Origin: Mycolicibacterium parafortuitum
GTDB taxonomy: Bacteria > Actinomycetota > Actinomycetes > Mycobacteriales > Mycobacteriaceae
Direction of reading: 5' to 3'
NCBI RefSeq assembly: GCF_002086815.1
Contig: NZ_MVID01000023.1
Coordinates: 1 to 64,000 of the forward strand
DNA length: 64,000 bases
The translations under genes were made by a program, and so were the position numbers. Under the pieces are notes generated by a model. That model was not told where the DNA came from. It saw only the letters and a list, made by a program, of their open reading frames with translations, and searched no databases. Positions 25,883 to 33,264 of the stretch are shown in pieces (the stretch's first letter is position 1; the number at the start of each line of letters is the position of its first letter).

Positions 25883-27211
25883 TCACACCACCGGTGAGCG
25901 GCCCCCGGCGGCGCGCTCGGCCGCGGCGAGTAGGTCGTCGCGGAACAGCGGGTGGGCGATCGCGGCCAGCGCCCGGCCGCGCTCCTGCACCGTCCGGCCT
26001 TCCAGCTCCGCGGCCCCGTACTCGGTGACGATGACGTCCACGTGGTGGCGCGGCGTGGTGACGACCGCACCCGGGCCGAACCACGGCAGGATCCGCGACC
26101 GCAGCGCCCCGTCCTTCTGGTAGGTCGACGGCAGGCAGACCAGCGAGCGGTCCGACAGTTCGAGGCCGGCCGCGGCGACGAAATCCTCGGCCCCGCCGAT
26201 CCCGCTGAACTGCTCGCCGTCGATGGTGTCGGCGACGACCTGACCGTGGATGTCGACCGCCAGCGCACCGTTGATCGACACCATGCGCCGGTTGGCCGCG
26301 ATCACCTCGGGCGAGTTCACGATGTCGACCGGCAGGAATGCGACATCGGTGTTGCCGTCGAGCCACGCGTACAGGTCCTCGGAGCCGAAGGCGAACGTCG
26401 TCACGCTCACCCCGTCGTAGAGGCCCTTACCGGCGTTGGTGATCTTGCCCGCGCGATGCAACTGCATGCATCCGTCGGTGAACATCTCGCTGTGCAGCCC
26501 GTAGTCGCCGCCGTCGCCCTGGGCCAGCAGCGTCGCGATCTGGCTGGGGATCGAGCCGATCCCCGTCTGCAACGTGGCCCCGGATTCGATGAACGCGACG
26601 GCGTTCCTGGCGATCTCGGTGTCGACGTCGGTCGGTGGCGCGGTGGGCAGTGCGAGCGGCGTGTCCGACGAGGGCACCAGCACGTCGATCTCGTCGATGT
26701 GCAGCGCGTGGCCCTGCCGCTCGCCGAGGCCGAAGGTGCGCGGGTACCCGTCGGACACCTCGACGACGAGCAGCCGCTGCGGGTCGGCGCCCGCCCGGCG
26801 CAGCTCGTCGACCGTGCCGCCGGAGTGCAGGGACAGCGAACACCAGCCGTCGGCGTCCGGAGGCGTCGCGACCGTCGTCATCACCCGCGGCGCCTGCCGT
26901 TCGAGCAGCGGCCCGAAGCGGCGGAAGTCGGCGGGCGTGAATTCGATGTGGGCGCCGGCATCCCTGAGCGCCCGCTCCAGCGGGCCGAAGAAGCCGGACA
27001 GGTAGTGCACACCGGGGCGGGAGAACAGTTCGGTGCCCACGGCCAGCAGTGCCCCGTACACGCGCAGATCGGACCAGTCGGTGCGTTCCCCGAGGGCCCG
27101 CAGCAGCGCGGGCGGCTGCCCTGGACCCAGCGGTATGCCCAGCGTATCGGCGGGTTCGAGCCGGGCGGCGGCCTCATTCGGGGTCAGCTGCTGCGGCATG
27201 GCCGATACCAT
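25883..27211 (-). CDS. Acetyl-CoA hydrolase/CoA-transferase family protein
   Basis: A 442-residue two-domain CoA-transferase. The N-terminal domain covers residues 1-190 (IPLGPGQPPALLRALGE; VSDGYPRTFG), and the C-terminal domain has TGIGSIPSQIATLL, then LHSEMFTDGCMQL with the Glu expected to form the CoA thioester, and GPGAVVTTPRHHVDVIVTEYG. Such enzymes move CoA between acetyl-CoA and small acids such as 4-hydroxybutyrate. It reads toward the thiolase operon with a 95-base gap and is divergent from the FadR-type gene. Start MVSAMPQQ chosen; MPQQ at 27199 is the alternative. Confidence 0.85.
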   Translation of the reverse strand: MVSAMPQQLTPNEAAARLEPADTLGIPLGPGQPPALLRALGERTDWSDLRVYGALLAVGTELFSRPGVHYLSGFFGPLERALRDAGAHIEFTPADFRRFGPLLERQAPRVMTTVATPPDADGWCSLSLHSGGTVDELRRAGADPQRLLVVEVSDGYPRTFGLGERQGHALHIDEIDVLVPSSDTPLALPTAPPTDVDTEIARNAVAFIESGATLQTGIGSIPSQIATLLAQGDGGDYGLHSEMFTDGCMQLHRAGKITNAGKGLYDGVSVTTFAFGSEDLYAWLDGNTDVAFLPVDIVNSPEVIAANRRMVSINGALAVDIHGQVVADTIDGEQFSGIGGAEDFVAAAGLELSDRSLVCLPSTYQKDGALRSRILPWFGPGAVVTTPRHHVDVIVTEYGAAELEGRTVQERGRALAAIAHPLFRDDLLAAAERAAGGRSPVV

Positions 27212-27262
27212 GCCACGCGGACTCTCGTTGTCCTGGCAAATCGGGCAGTTGCCGCCCCACAT

Positions 27263-27292
27263 GGTTTACTGAGTTGCATAGCTAGGTCGACC
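27263..27292. promoter_or_regulatory. Putative lipid-gene operator upstream of FadR-type gene
   Basis: GGTTTACT (27263-27270) and CTAGGTCGACC (27282-27292) sit between the divergent CoA-transferase and GntR/FadR genes. Both parts recur before the thiolase operon, and the second part resembles the mcr/crotonase region. Autoregulation by the FadR-type protein is a reasonable reading. Confidence 0.42.
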
Positions 27293-27307
27293 GTCGAAGG
27301 AGGTGCC

Positions 27308-28099
27308 ATGGCTCGCGACACGCCCCTGGCGCCGATGATCGGCCCCGACGCCATCGCCTCCCGCACGGCCGTGCGCTCGCCGAAGACCGCCGAGCTCGTG
27401 GCCGGGACGCTGCGCCGGATGGTGGTCGAGGGTCAGCTCAAAGACGGCGACTTCCTGCCGAACGAGGCCGAGCTGATGGCCCACTTCGGGGTCAGCAGAC
27501 CGACGTTGCGCGAAGCGGTGCGGGTGCTCGAATCGGAGCGGCTGGTCGAGGTGCGCCGCGGATCGCGCACCGGTGCGCGGGTGCGCGTCCCGGGTCCCGA
27601 GGTGGTCGCCCGCCCGGCGGGCCTGCTGCTGGAACTCTCCGGCGCCACCATCGCCGACCTGCTGACCGCGAAGTCCGCGATCGAACCGATGGCCGCCCGG
27701 TTGCTGGCCGAAACCGGTTCGGCCGCAGCGTTCGACGAGCTGGAGACGATGCTCGAACAGCTCGTCACCGACGACTTCCGGTCGCCGCGACTGGCCGAGA
27801 CCACCGGCGCGTTCCACCTGCGGGTGGTGCAGCTGTCCGGCAATGCGACGCTGAGCATCATCGCGGGCATGCTGCACGAGATCACGGTCAGGCACACGGC
27901 TTTCGTGTTCAACGAACGCAGGCCGGTGTCCAAGGCGGACTACGAGACGCTGCTTCGGTCCTATCGCCGGCTGCTGCAGTTCCTGCGCGCCCGCGACGCC
28001 GACGGCGCCGAGGCCCACTGGCGCAAGCACCTCGACAAGACCCGCGAACTGCTGCTCACCGGCCTGGAGAGCGTGCCCGTCCGCGACGTGATGGGCTAA
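27308..28099 (+). CDS. FadR/GntR family regulator
   Basis: A 263-residue regulator. The winged helix lies at about 25-95 (KTAELVAGTLRRMVVEGQLK, LPNEAELMAHFGVSRPTLRE, VRVLESERLVEVRRGSRTGA), followed by an all-helical FCD effector domain (LLTAKSAIEPMAARLLAE, TTGAFHLRVVQLSGN, DGAEAHWRKHLDKTRELLL). His residues in FHLRV and HWRKH are typical metal-site ligands of FCD domains. The effector may be an acyl-CoA or carboxylate. Strong AAGGAGG before the ATG. Divergent from a CoA-transferase and next to a beta-oxidation operon, which are likely targets. Confidence 0.88.
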   Translation: MARDTPLAPMIGPDAIASRTAVRSPKTAELVAGTLRRMVVEGQLKDGDFLPNEAELMAHFGVSRPTLREAVRVLESERLVEVRRGSRTGARVRVPGPEVVARPAGLLLELSGATIADLLTAKSAIEPMAARLLAETGSAAAFDELETMLEQLVTDDFRSPRLAETTGAFHLRVVQLSGNATLSIIAGMLHEITVRHTAFVFNERRPVSKADYETLLRSYRRLLQFLRARDADGAEAHWRKHLDKTRELLLTGLESVPVRDVMG

Positions 28100-29826
28100 C
28101 CGCCCTTCTGCCAGGTCGCGTACACCGGCACGGTGTCGTCCCAGGGCTGCCGGGTCACCATGTCGGCCACCATCACGTAGCCGCGCTCGAACTCGCCGGT
28201 CGCGGCGTCGACGAGGCGGTACTCCTGGCGCTGCTTGTGGATCGGCTGCGCGTCGAGAATCAGCACCCGCACCTCGCCGGGTTCGAAACGGCAGCGCTTC
28301 TGCAGTGCGGCGATCAGTTGTTCGTTGTGCATGTGGCCGTCGCCGAAGTTCCAGCCGATCGCCGTCGAGCAGATCCGTTCGCCGTCGGTGAGAACGTAGT
28401 CGTCCTCGTTGCCGTCGGCCATCAAGCGGTGCGCGAGGGTGAACATCGCGCGTCCGTGGGTGTTGAAGGACCGGAAGGCGTACCCCATGTACTGGTACAT
28501 CTCCGCGGTTTCCTTGCTGCCGTAGTACTTCTCCATCTGGGCGGCGGGCATGCTCGCGATCGCGACGATGCCGTCGGTGATCTTCTCCGATGCCGACGGT
28601 TTGACGCACCACAGCGTGGTGTCCCAGTTGCCCGCGTAGTAGCGCATGCCGGGCAGGAACGAGACCTTGCGCGGGAACAGGTTTCCGAGCACCACGGTGC
28701 CCGCGACCGCGACGAACAACACGATCGGCCACGGGCTCTGCAGGTCGCCCAGCCCGATGCCGGCGTTGCCGACGAACAGCGCGACGACGCTGAACATCAT
28801 GAAGACGTTCCACTCCAGCGGCACACCCATCGGGATCGCCGACAGGATGCCGAAGTGGAAGATCAGCATCACGACGGCCGCGATCGCGGTGGCCCAGCCG
28901 CCGTGCGAGAAGAACAGCACCAGCGGCACCAGACCTTCGACGGCCGTGCTGAAGTGCGCCAGGAACCGCGACGCGCGGCCGGGCCGCAGATCGTCGGGGA
29001 AGTGTTCGAAGAACTTCCTCTTGATCGACCGGGGCCGGATGACGGGATTGTTGCTCATCATCGTGGAGATGACGAACGGGAAGTGCTTGTTGAGCTTCGA
29101 GGTCGCCGCTCCGAGCCAGATCACCAGGCACACAAGCTTGGCGGCGATGATGATGTCGGCACCGGTGAACAGGAAGCACACCGCCAGCGAGCCGTACACC
29201 TCGCCGCGGGCGGCCAGGAAGATGACCTTGTCGCGCAGCCCGGCGACCACGAGCAGGCCGATGATCGCCGCGGTCTGCCAGACCGGCAGCACCCCGACCT
29301 CGGAGCCGAGTTCCGGGATCGGGCCGGTGCCATCAGAAAACAGCGCGATCACGAGCACCACGAGCAGCGCCGCGTAGAGCACGACGTCCACCGGGGTGCG
29401 GGTGTCCCCCGATGTCAGCGGCACCCGGTTCGGCCACGGAGGCAGCCGGATCGTCTTGGGCCGCAACCAGTACAGCACCGATCCCATCGGCGGGAAGAAC
29501 CGGTTGTTGAGCGGGCCGAACCCGCAGCCGAGGCCGACGACCTCGAACAGCATCGTGTAGAAGACCACCTTCTGGTACACGATCGGCTCGTGGTACCAGG
29601 CGGCGACGTTGGTGAACCCGTCGATCCCGGCGGTGCTCAGCACGATCAGCCACGCGACGAGCACGTAGAGCAGGATCTTCAGCACGTAGAACAGGTGCAG
29701 CACCACCGGGGTTCCGAAACCCACCTCGGCCCAGTGCCGGGCCATCGGGACGATCCGCTCGGCCCTGGTCCCCTTGCTCCATTCCGCGTAGTCGACGACG
29801 GGCGCGTCCTGCTTGAGAAACCCCAT
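28096..29826 (-). CDS. DUF3556 membrane protein, probable KstR-type regulon member
   Basis: A 576-residue protein of the actinobacterial DUF3556 family. The N-terminal ~370 residues contain about eight membrane helices (for example VVLHLFYVLKILLYVLVAWLI then MLFEVVGLGCGFGPLNNRF), and the C-terminal ~200 residues form a soluble domain (CSTAIGWNFGDGHMHNEQLI, VRVLILDAQPIHKQRQEYRL). Architecture resembles HTTM/carboxylase-like membrane proteins but no activity is known. A 14-bp KstR-type palindrome overlaps its -10 box, so induction during sterol catabolism is likely. The stop overlaps that of the FadR-type gene by four bases. Confidence 0.88.
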   Translation of the reverse strand: MGFLKQDAPVVDYAEWSKGTRAERIVPMARHWAEVGFGTPVVLHLFYVLKILLYVLVAWLIVLSTAGIDGFTNVAAWYHEPIVYQKVVFYTMLFEVVGLGCGFGPLNNRFFPPMGSVLYWLRPKTIRLPPWPNRVPLTSGDTRTPVDVVLYAALLVVLVIALFSDGTGPIPELGSEVGVLPVWQTAAIIGLLVVAGLRDKVIFLAARGEVYGSLAVCFLFTGADIIIAAKLVCLVIWLGAATSKLNKHFPFVISTMMSNNPVIRPRSIKRKFFEHFPDDLRPGRASRFLAHFSTAVEGLVPLVLFFSHGGWATAIAAVVMLIFHFGILSAIPMGVPLEWNVFMMFSVVALFVGNAGIGLGDLQSPWPIVLFVAVAGTVVLGNLFPRKVSFLPGMRYYAGNWDTTLWCVKPSASEKITDGIVAIASMPAAQMEKYYGSKETAEMYQYMGYAFRSFNTHGRAMFTLAHRLMADGNEDDYVLTDGERICSTAIGWNFGDGHMHNEQLIAALQKRCRFEPGEVRVLILDAQPIHKQRQEYRLVDAATGEFERGYVMVADMVTRQPWDDTVPVYATWQKGG

Positions 29827-29832
29827 CCGTTC

Positions 29833-29838
29833 AGACTA
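29833..29838 (-). promoter_or_regulatory. -10 box TAGTCT, leaderless promoter of DUF3556 gene
   Basis: On the minus strand TAGTCT ends 6 bases before the ATG at 29826, with no Shine-Dalgarno sequence. Its first two bases are the last two of the KstR-type palindrome, so a bound repressor would block RNA polymerase. Confidence 0.6.
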
Positions 29839-29850
29839 GAACGTGTTCCA
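29837..29850 (-). promoter_or_regulatory. KstR-type operator (TnnAACnnGTTnnA)
   Basis: TAGAACGTGTTCCA fits every fixed position of the 14-bp KstR consensus TnnAACnnGTTnnA. KstR is the TetR-family repressor of cholesterol catabolism in mycobacteria, released by a steroid-CoA intermediate. The site lies 10-24 bases before the DUF3556 start, overlapping its promoter. Confidence 0.7.
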
Positions 29851-29866
29851 ATTCTCCTTCGCCGAA

Positions 29867-29917
29867 CAGACACAAAATCGCGCGATTCCGGCGGGATTCG
29901 CGCGAGTTTGCGTCTGC
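29867..29917 (-). terminator. Imperfect long hairpin, terminator of DoxX gene
   Basis: CAGACACAAAATCGCGCGA and its near complement pair over about 23 bases with three mismatches around a GGC loop. It follows the stop of the minus-strand DoxX gene by 11 bases and shares CAGACACAAAATCGC with the hairpin at 22609-22668. Confidence 0.65.
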
Positions 29918-29928
29918 TCGCGGGTTGA

Positions 29929-30450
29929 CTAGGCCCCGGTCTTGGCGGGCGGGCGGTAGAAGATCGCCAACTGACCGATGCCGCCGGCCAGCCCGAGCAC
30001 CGCGGCGATCAGCAGACCCCACCAGCCGTGCAGGTAGTCGTACAACGCCGAACCGCTGAACAGCAGGTGGTCGAGACTGAGTTGGCCCGCACCCGTCGCC
30101 GCGATGGCGACGGCGGACGCGGCGAGCACCAGGTTGTACTCCCAGCCCTCCTTGACGATGAAGAAGCCGTTCGGCTTGTGCACCGTCCACGCCGCGACCA
30201 GCATCAGCGCGACGAAGCCGGCCGCCGGGATCGGGGTCAGCAGCCCGACCGCGAGCCCGATGCCTGCCGCCATCTCGGTGCCGGCCGCCACCCGGGCGTG
30301 GAACATGCCGGGCTTCATCCCCATGCTGTCGAACCAGCCGGCGGTGCCCTTGAGTCCGCCCTTGCCGAAGAACTTGTTGTAGCCGTGCGCGGCCATCGTG
30401 AGGCCGAGGACCACACGCAGGATCAGGAGTCCGACATCGTAGGCAGTCAT
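29929..30450 (-). CDS. DoxX family membrane protein
   Basis: A 173-residue, four-helix membrane protein. VGLLILRVVLGLTMAAHGYNKFFG is the DoxX first helix with the conserved AHGxxKF. RVAAGTEMAAGIGLAVGLLTPI and NGFFIVKEGWEYNLVLAASAVA follow and are typical of the longer DoxX subgroup. Function is uncertain; related proteins were linked to thiol redox control with sulfurtransferases. It is a single gene ending at its own hairpin, and is not closely related to the DoxX protein at 12274. Confidence 0.87.
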   Translation of the reverse strand: MTAYDVGLLILRVVLGLTMAAHGYNKFFGKGGLKGTAGWFDSMGMKPGMFHARVAAGTEMAAGIGLAVGLLTPIPAAGFVALMLVAAWTVHKPNGFFIVKEGWEYNLVLAASAVAIAATGAGQLSLDHLLFSGSALYDYLHGWWGLLIAAVLGLAGGIGQLAIFYRPPAKTGA

Positions 30451-30492
30451 GTAACAAAACTTAGAACATCTGTCACGCTGCTGCCCACCCCT

Positions 30493-31971
30493 TCACCCCG
30501 CGGGAACCCAGTTTCCGTGGAAGCCGGCGGGCACGCGGTGGGGCAGTTTGACGCGGGCCACGTCCTCCAGAGTGGCGGCGTCGAGGATCGCCAACTCGCT
30601 GCGATCGGTCGCGCGGTCGTACACGTAACCCATCAAAACCCCGTCGTCCTCGGCGGCGTCGGCCGACGACGGTGCGAACACGAACTCCCCCACGACCTTT
30701 CCGGCGCCGAACGCCCGGCTCGCCGACCCCTGGCCGAGAAAATCGTGCTTGAGCAGCACATCGCTCGCCTCGGCGCCGCCGGTGACCTGCGGCGCATACC
30801 CGTACCGGTGCCGCTTCCCGACGAGCCGCTCGTCGACCCGGGGGAACTCCTGGCCCCGGTCGTCGATGCGGGTCTCGCGCACCTTCCTGTCGGCCAGGTC
30901 GATCGTCCAGCGGTCCAGGGTCGGCGGGCCCTCGTTCGGCCCGTGAAACTCGGTGGCGAACATCTTGGGATGCCGGACCACGTCGAGCACGACGGTGTCG
31001 TCGATCGGCGAGTCGTAGGCGTTCATCGGGTGGAAGACGTAGCACGGTTCGACGTCGAACCAGCGGACGTCGGCGTTGCCGCCGTCGCGCGGCATCACCC
31101 CGACCCGGGCCGGATACCGCGGGTTCCACGAGTACGGGAAGCTGTGGTCCGACACACTGGTATCGGGCTTGCGGGCGGCGATCGGGTCGGGAATCCGGAT
31201 GCGGCCGAGCAACGCGGACAACACAAGTCGCGCGGGCATCCGCAGTCCGCGCGGGACGCTCGTCTCGACCGCACGGCGCACGTCGAAGGTCACCGGCAGG
31301 TCGTAGATCACCACATAGCGCTCGGTCAGCGAGAAGTCGTGCATCATCGGACATCCCGTGACCTCGATGTCGACGGTGCGCCGCGCCCTCCCGTCGACCC
31401 CGATCACCGAGTACTGCACGGTGTTTCGGCCCATCACCTGATACGAGATCGCGTGCAGCTCGCCCGTCTCGGGGTCGCGTTTGGGATGGGCGGTGTACCC
31501 GCCGGTGAGCGTGCCGTCGAAATCGCAGGCGCCGACGGTGTCGAGCTCCTCGGTCAGCTCGTAGTTCGTCACCCCGGCTTCGATGAGCGCCAACGTCTTT
31601 CCGGCATGGCCGATCACGTTGGTGTTCGCGCCGACGGACGCGACCCCGCGGTGCCCGCGGGGCGCGCGGGGCGCGCGGGGCGCGGGCGCACCGAGTAACC
31701 GGGCGGCCTGCGGTCCACGCACCCAGCGGTTGCGGTACCACTCGGCCCGGCCGTCACGCAGGCGGATGCCGTGCACCATGCCGTCGCCGACGAACCAGTG
31801 GTACAGCTCGGGGTCGATCTCGCCGATCGGATTCGGCCCGTTGCGCAGATAGCGCCCGTCGAGGTGGTCCGGGATCGTCCCGCTGACCTCGAGCTCGGTC
31901 AGCGTGTACTCCGCCGACAGCGGTGCGTGGGCGCCCTCCAGGTACGGATTGGCCGCTGCTCTATTGGACAT
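30493..31971 (-). CDS. Carotenoid oxygenase family dioxygenase
   Basis: A 492-residue beta-propeller non-heme iron enzyme. The four iron-binding His are seen in YTAHPKRD, MMHDFSLTERYVV, CYVFHPMNAYD and the C-terminal PAGFHGNWVP. The N-terminus LDGRYLRNGPNP then YHWFVGDGMVHG is the family entry. It should cleave a carotenoid or stilbene-like double bond. It lies 39 bases after the acyltransferase at the end of the mce operon, so it may be co-transcribed, though TATACA five bases before the ATG could be a separate promoter. A short 9-bp tandem repeat adds Ala-Pro-Arg units near residue 100. Confidence 0.88.
   Translation of the reverse strand: MSNRAAANPYLEGAHAPLSAEYTLTELEVSGTIPDHLDGRYLRNGPNPIGEIDPELYHWFVGDGMVHGIRLRDGRAEWYRNRWVRGPQAARLLGAPAPRAPRAPRGHRGVASVGANTNVIGHAGKTLALIEAGVTNYELTEELDTVGACDFDGTLTGGYTAHPKRDPETGELHAISYQVMGRNTVQYSVIGVDGRARRTVDIEVTGCPMMHDFSLTERYVVIYDLPVTFDVRRAVETSVPRGLRMPARLVLSALLGRIRIPDPIAARKPDTSVSDHSFPYSWNPRYPARVGVMPRDGGNADVRWFDVEPCYVFHPMNAYDSPIDDTVVLDVVRHPKMFATEFHGPNEGPPTLDRWTIDLADRKVRETRIDDRGQEFPRVDERLVGKRHRYGYAPQVTGGAEASDVLLKHDFLGQGSASRAFGAGKVVGEFVFAPSSADAAEDDGVLMGYVYDRATDRSELAILDAATLEDVARVKLPHRVPAGFHGNWVPAG
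31656..31686 (-). repeat. In-frame 9-bp tandem repeat in the carotenoid oxygenase gene
   Basis: Three full copies of CGCGGGGCG in a row (31656-31682) plus a partial copy. On the coding strand it gives Ala-Pro-Arg repeats. Because the unit is a multiple of three, copy changes would keep frame. Confidence 0.85.
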
Positions 31972-32010
31972 TGCTCTGTATAACACCGTCGCAGCCGTCG
32001 CTGGACCGGG

Positions 32011-33264
32011 TCAGCGCAGTTCCCACTCCAGCCGCTCGACGTAGGCGTCGATGTCGGCGATCGCGGAGTCGGCCGCGTGCACGCTGACCGCGACGCTGTC
32101 ACCGATGCCGTGCACACCGTGGGTGACCCCCATCATCGGGGACAGCGCCGGGAAGCCCGCGGTCAGCAGCACGCCGGAGCCTCCGAACCGGAGGTCCTTC
32201 GCGCCGCGGTTCACGCTGGACACCACGGTGTTGCCGGTGACCTGGTGCGAGCGCACGTCAGGATCGAATTGCGCCACAGCCCAGCGCAGGAGCGGTGCGG
32301 GCACCGCGGCCGAGGCCGCCTCCTCCGCGCGCATCGCGGGGTGCGCGGCCCTGCGGCGACGCCGGCGCAGATCCGCGGCGATCCGCTCGGCCCGGCGGAC
32401 GGGTTCGTCGTCCGGATAGAGACCGATGGCCACGTTGCCGAAATGGTTGTTCGCCTGCCGTGGAGCGGTTTTCGCCATCGGCACCTCGGCGCCCAGGTGC
32501 GCCGGATCGTCTCCGAGGGCGCGCAGGTGCCCAGCCAACGCCGCCGAGATCGCGGTCATCGCCCCGACGGTGACCGTCGGACGACGCAGCCGCTCCGGCG
32601 TGCAGATCACCGTCCGCAGGTGACGATCCCCGCCGGGCTCGGTGTTGCTGTGCAGCACGGGCCGGGTATCCGCCTGCGCGGGCACGAGTCCCGCGGCGGT
32701 GTCACGGACGAGCCTGCGGTGGGCGCGGGCTGCACGTGCCGCGTGCCAGGGCAACGCCCACGACCTGATCCGGCGCGGTTGCGCGACGGGCAGGTCAGCG
32801 TTTCGGCCGAGCAGGTAGGCGGCCAGCGCCGAGGCCCGGATCCCGTCGCCGAGGGAGTGGCACATCTGCACGGCCACCACGGCGCCGTCCCCGGTGGCGC
32901 CGGGAATTCCGGCGACCCCGGGGAACACGTGCAGCCGCCAGGTCAGCTCGCGGGCGTCGAGTTGCTCGCCGCCCATCGCCGCGACGGCGGCCAGGCAACC
33001 GTCCCAGCTCGCGTCGGGAAGGTCGTGCACGACGACGTGATCGGCGCCGACGGCGCGGTGCGCCCACTCCGGATAGCTCCAGAAGCCGGTGTCGACGACC
33101 CGCAGCCCGAGCTCGGGACATGCCCCGGCCCGCTCCATGACCTCGGCCAACGCCGCGTCCAGGTCATCCGCGCGACCGTCGAACGCGTACACCAGGAACT
33201 GGTCGTCCGGGATCGCGGCGGACAGCCAGAGCGTCTGGGCGTCGACCGGGGCGAGCCGGCGGAT
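32011..33264 (-). CDS. WS/DGAT-like acyltransferase with non-standard or lost start codon
   Basis: A 417-residue protein of the wax ester synthase/diacylglycerol acyltransferase group. RRLAPVDAQTLWLSAAIPDD is the usual N-terminus, VAVQMCHSLGDGIRASALAA the active site (family HHxxxDG; here the first His is Cys, the second His and DG are kept) and NNHFGNVAIGLYP plus TGNTVVSSVNRGAKDL the C-terminal domain. The expected ATG is ATC at 33262-33264, directly after the TAA of the upstream gene. The next usable start, GTG at 33190-33192, would remove 24 conserved residues. It likely acylates a lipid carried by or stored with the Mce system. Confidence 0.75.
   Translation of the reverse strand: MRRLAPVDAQTLWLSAAIPDDQFLVYAFDGRADDLDAALAEVMERAGACPELGLRVVDTGFWSYPEWAHRAVGADHVVVHDLPDASWDGCLAAVAAMGGEQLDARELTWRLHVFPGVAGIPGATGDGAVVAVQMCHSLGDGIRASALAAYLLGRNADLPVAQPRRIRSWALPWHAARAARAHRRLVRDTAAGLVPAQADTRPVLHSNTEPGGDRHLRTVICTPERLRRPTVTVGAMTAISAALAGHLRALGDDPAHLGAEVPMAKTAPRQANNHFGNVAIGLYPDDEPVRRAERIAADLRRRRRRAAHPAMRAEEAASAAVPAPLLRWAVAQFDPDVRSHQVTGNTVVSSVNRGAKDLRFGGSGVLLTAGFPALSPMMGVTHGVHGIGDSVAVSVHAADSAIADIDAYVERLEWELR

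Noticed and set aside
28237-29928. 563-codon plus-strand frame opposite the DUF3556 gene
   Set aside because: Composition (His, Asp, Arg, Val) is that of a shadow frame; DUF3556 has clear membrane helices and promoter on the other strand.
30028-31698. 556-codon plus-strand frame over the DoxX and carotenoid oxygenase genes
   Set aside because: It has no family motifs. The minus-strand genes have iron-binding His and DoxX motifs.
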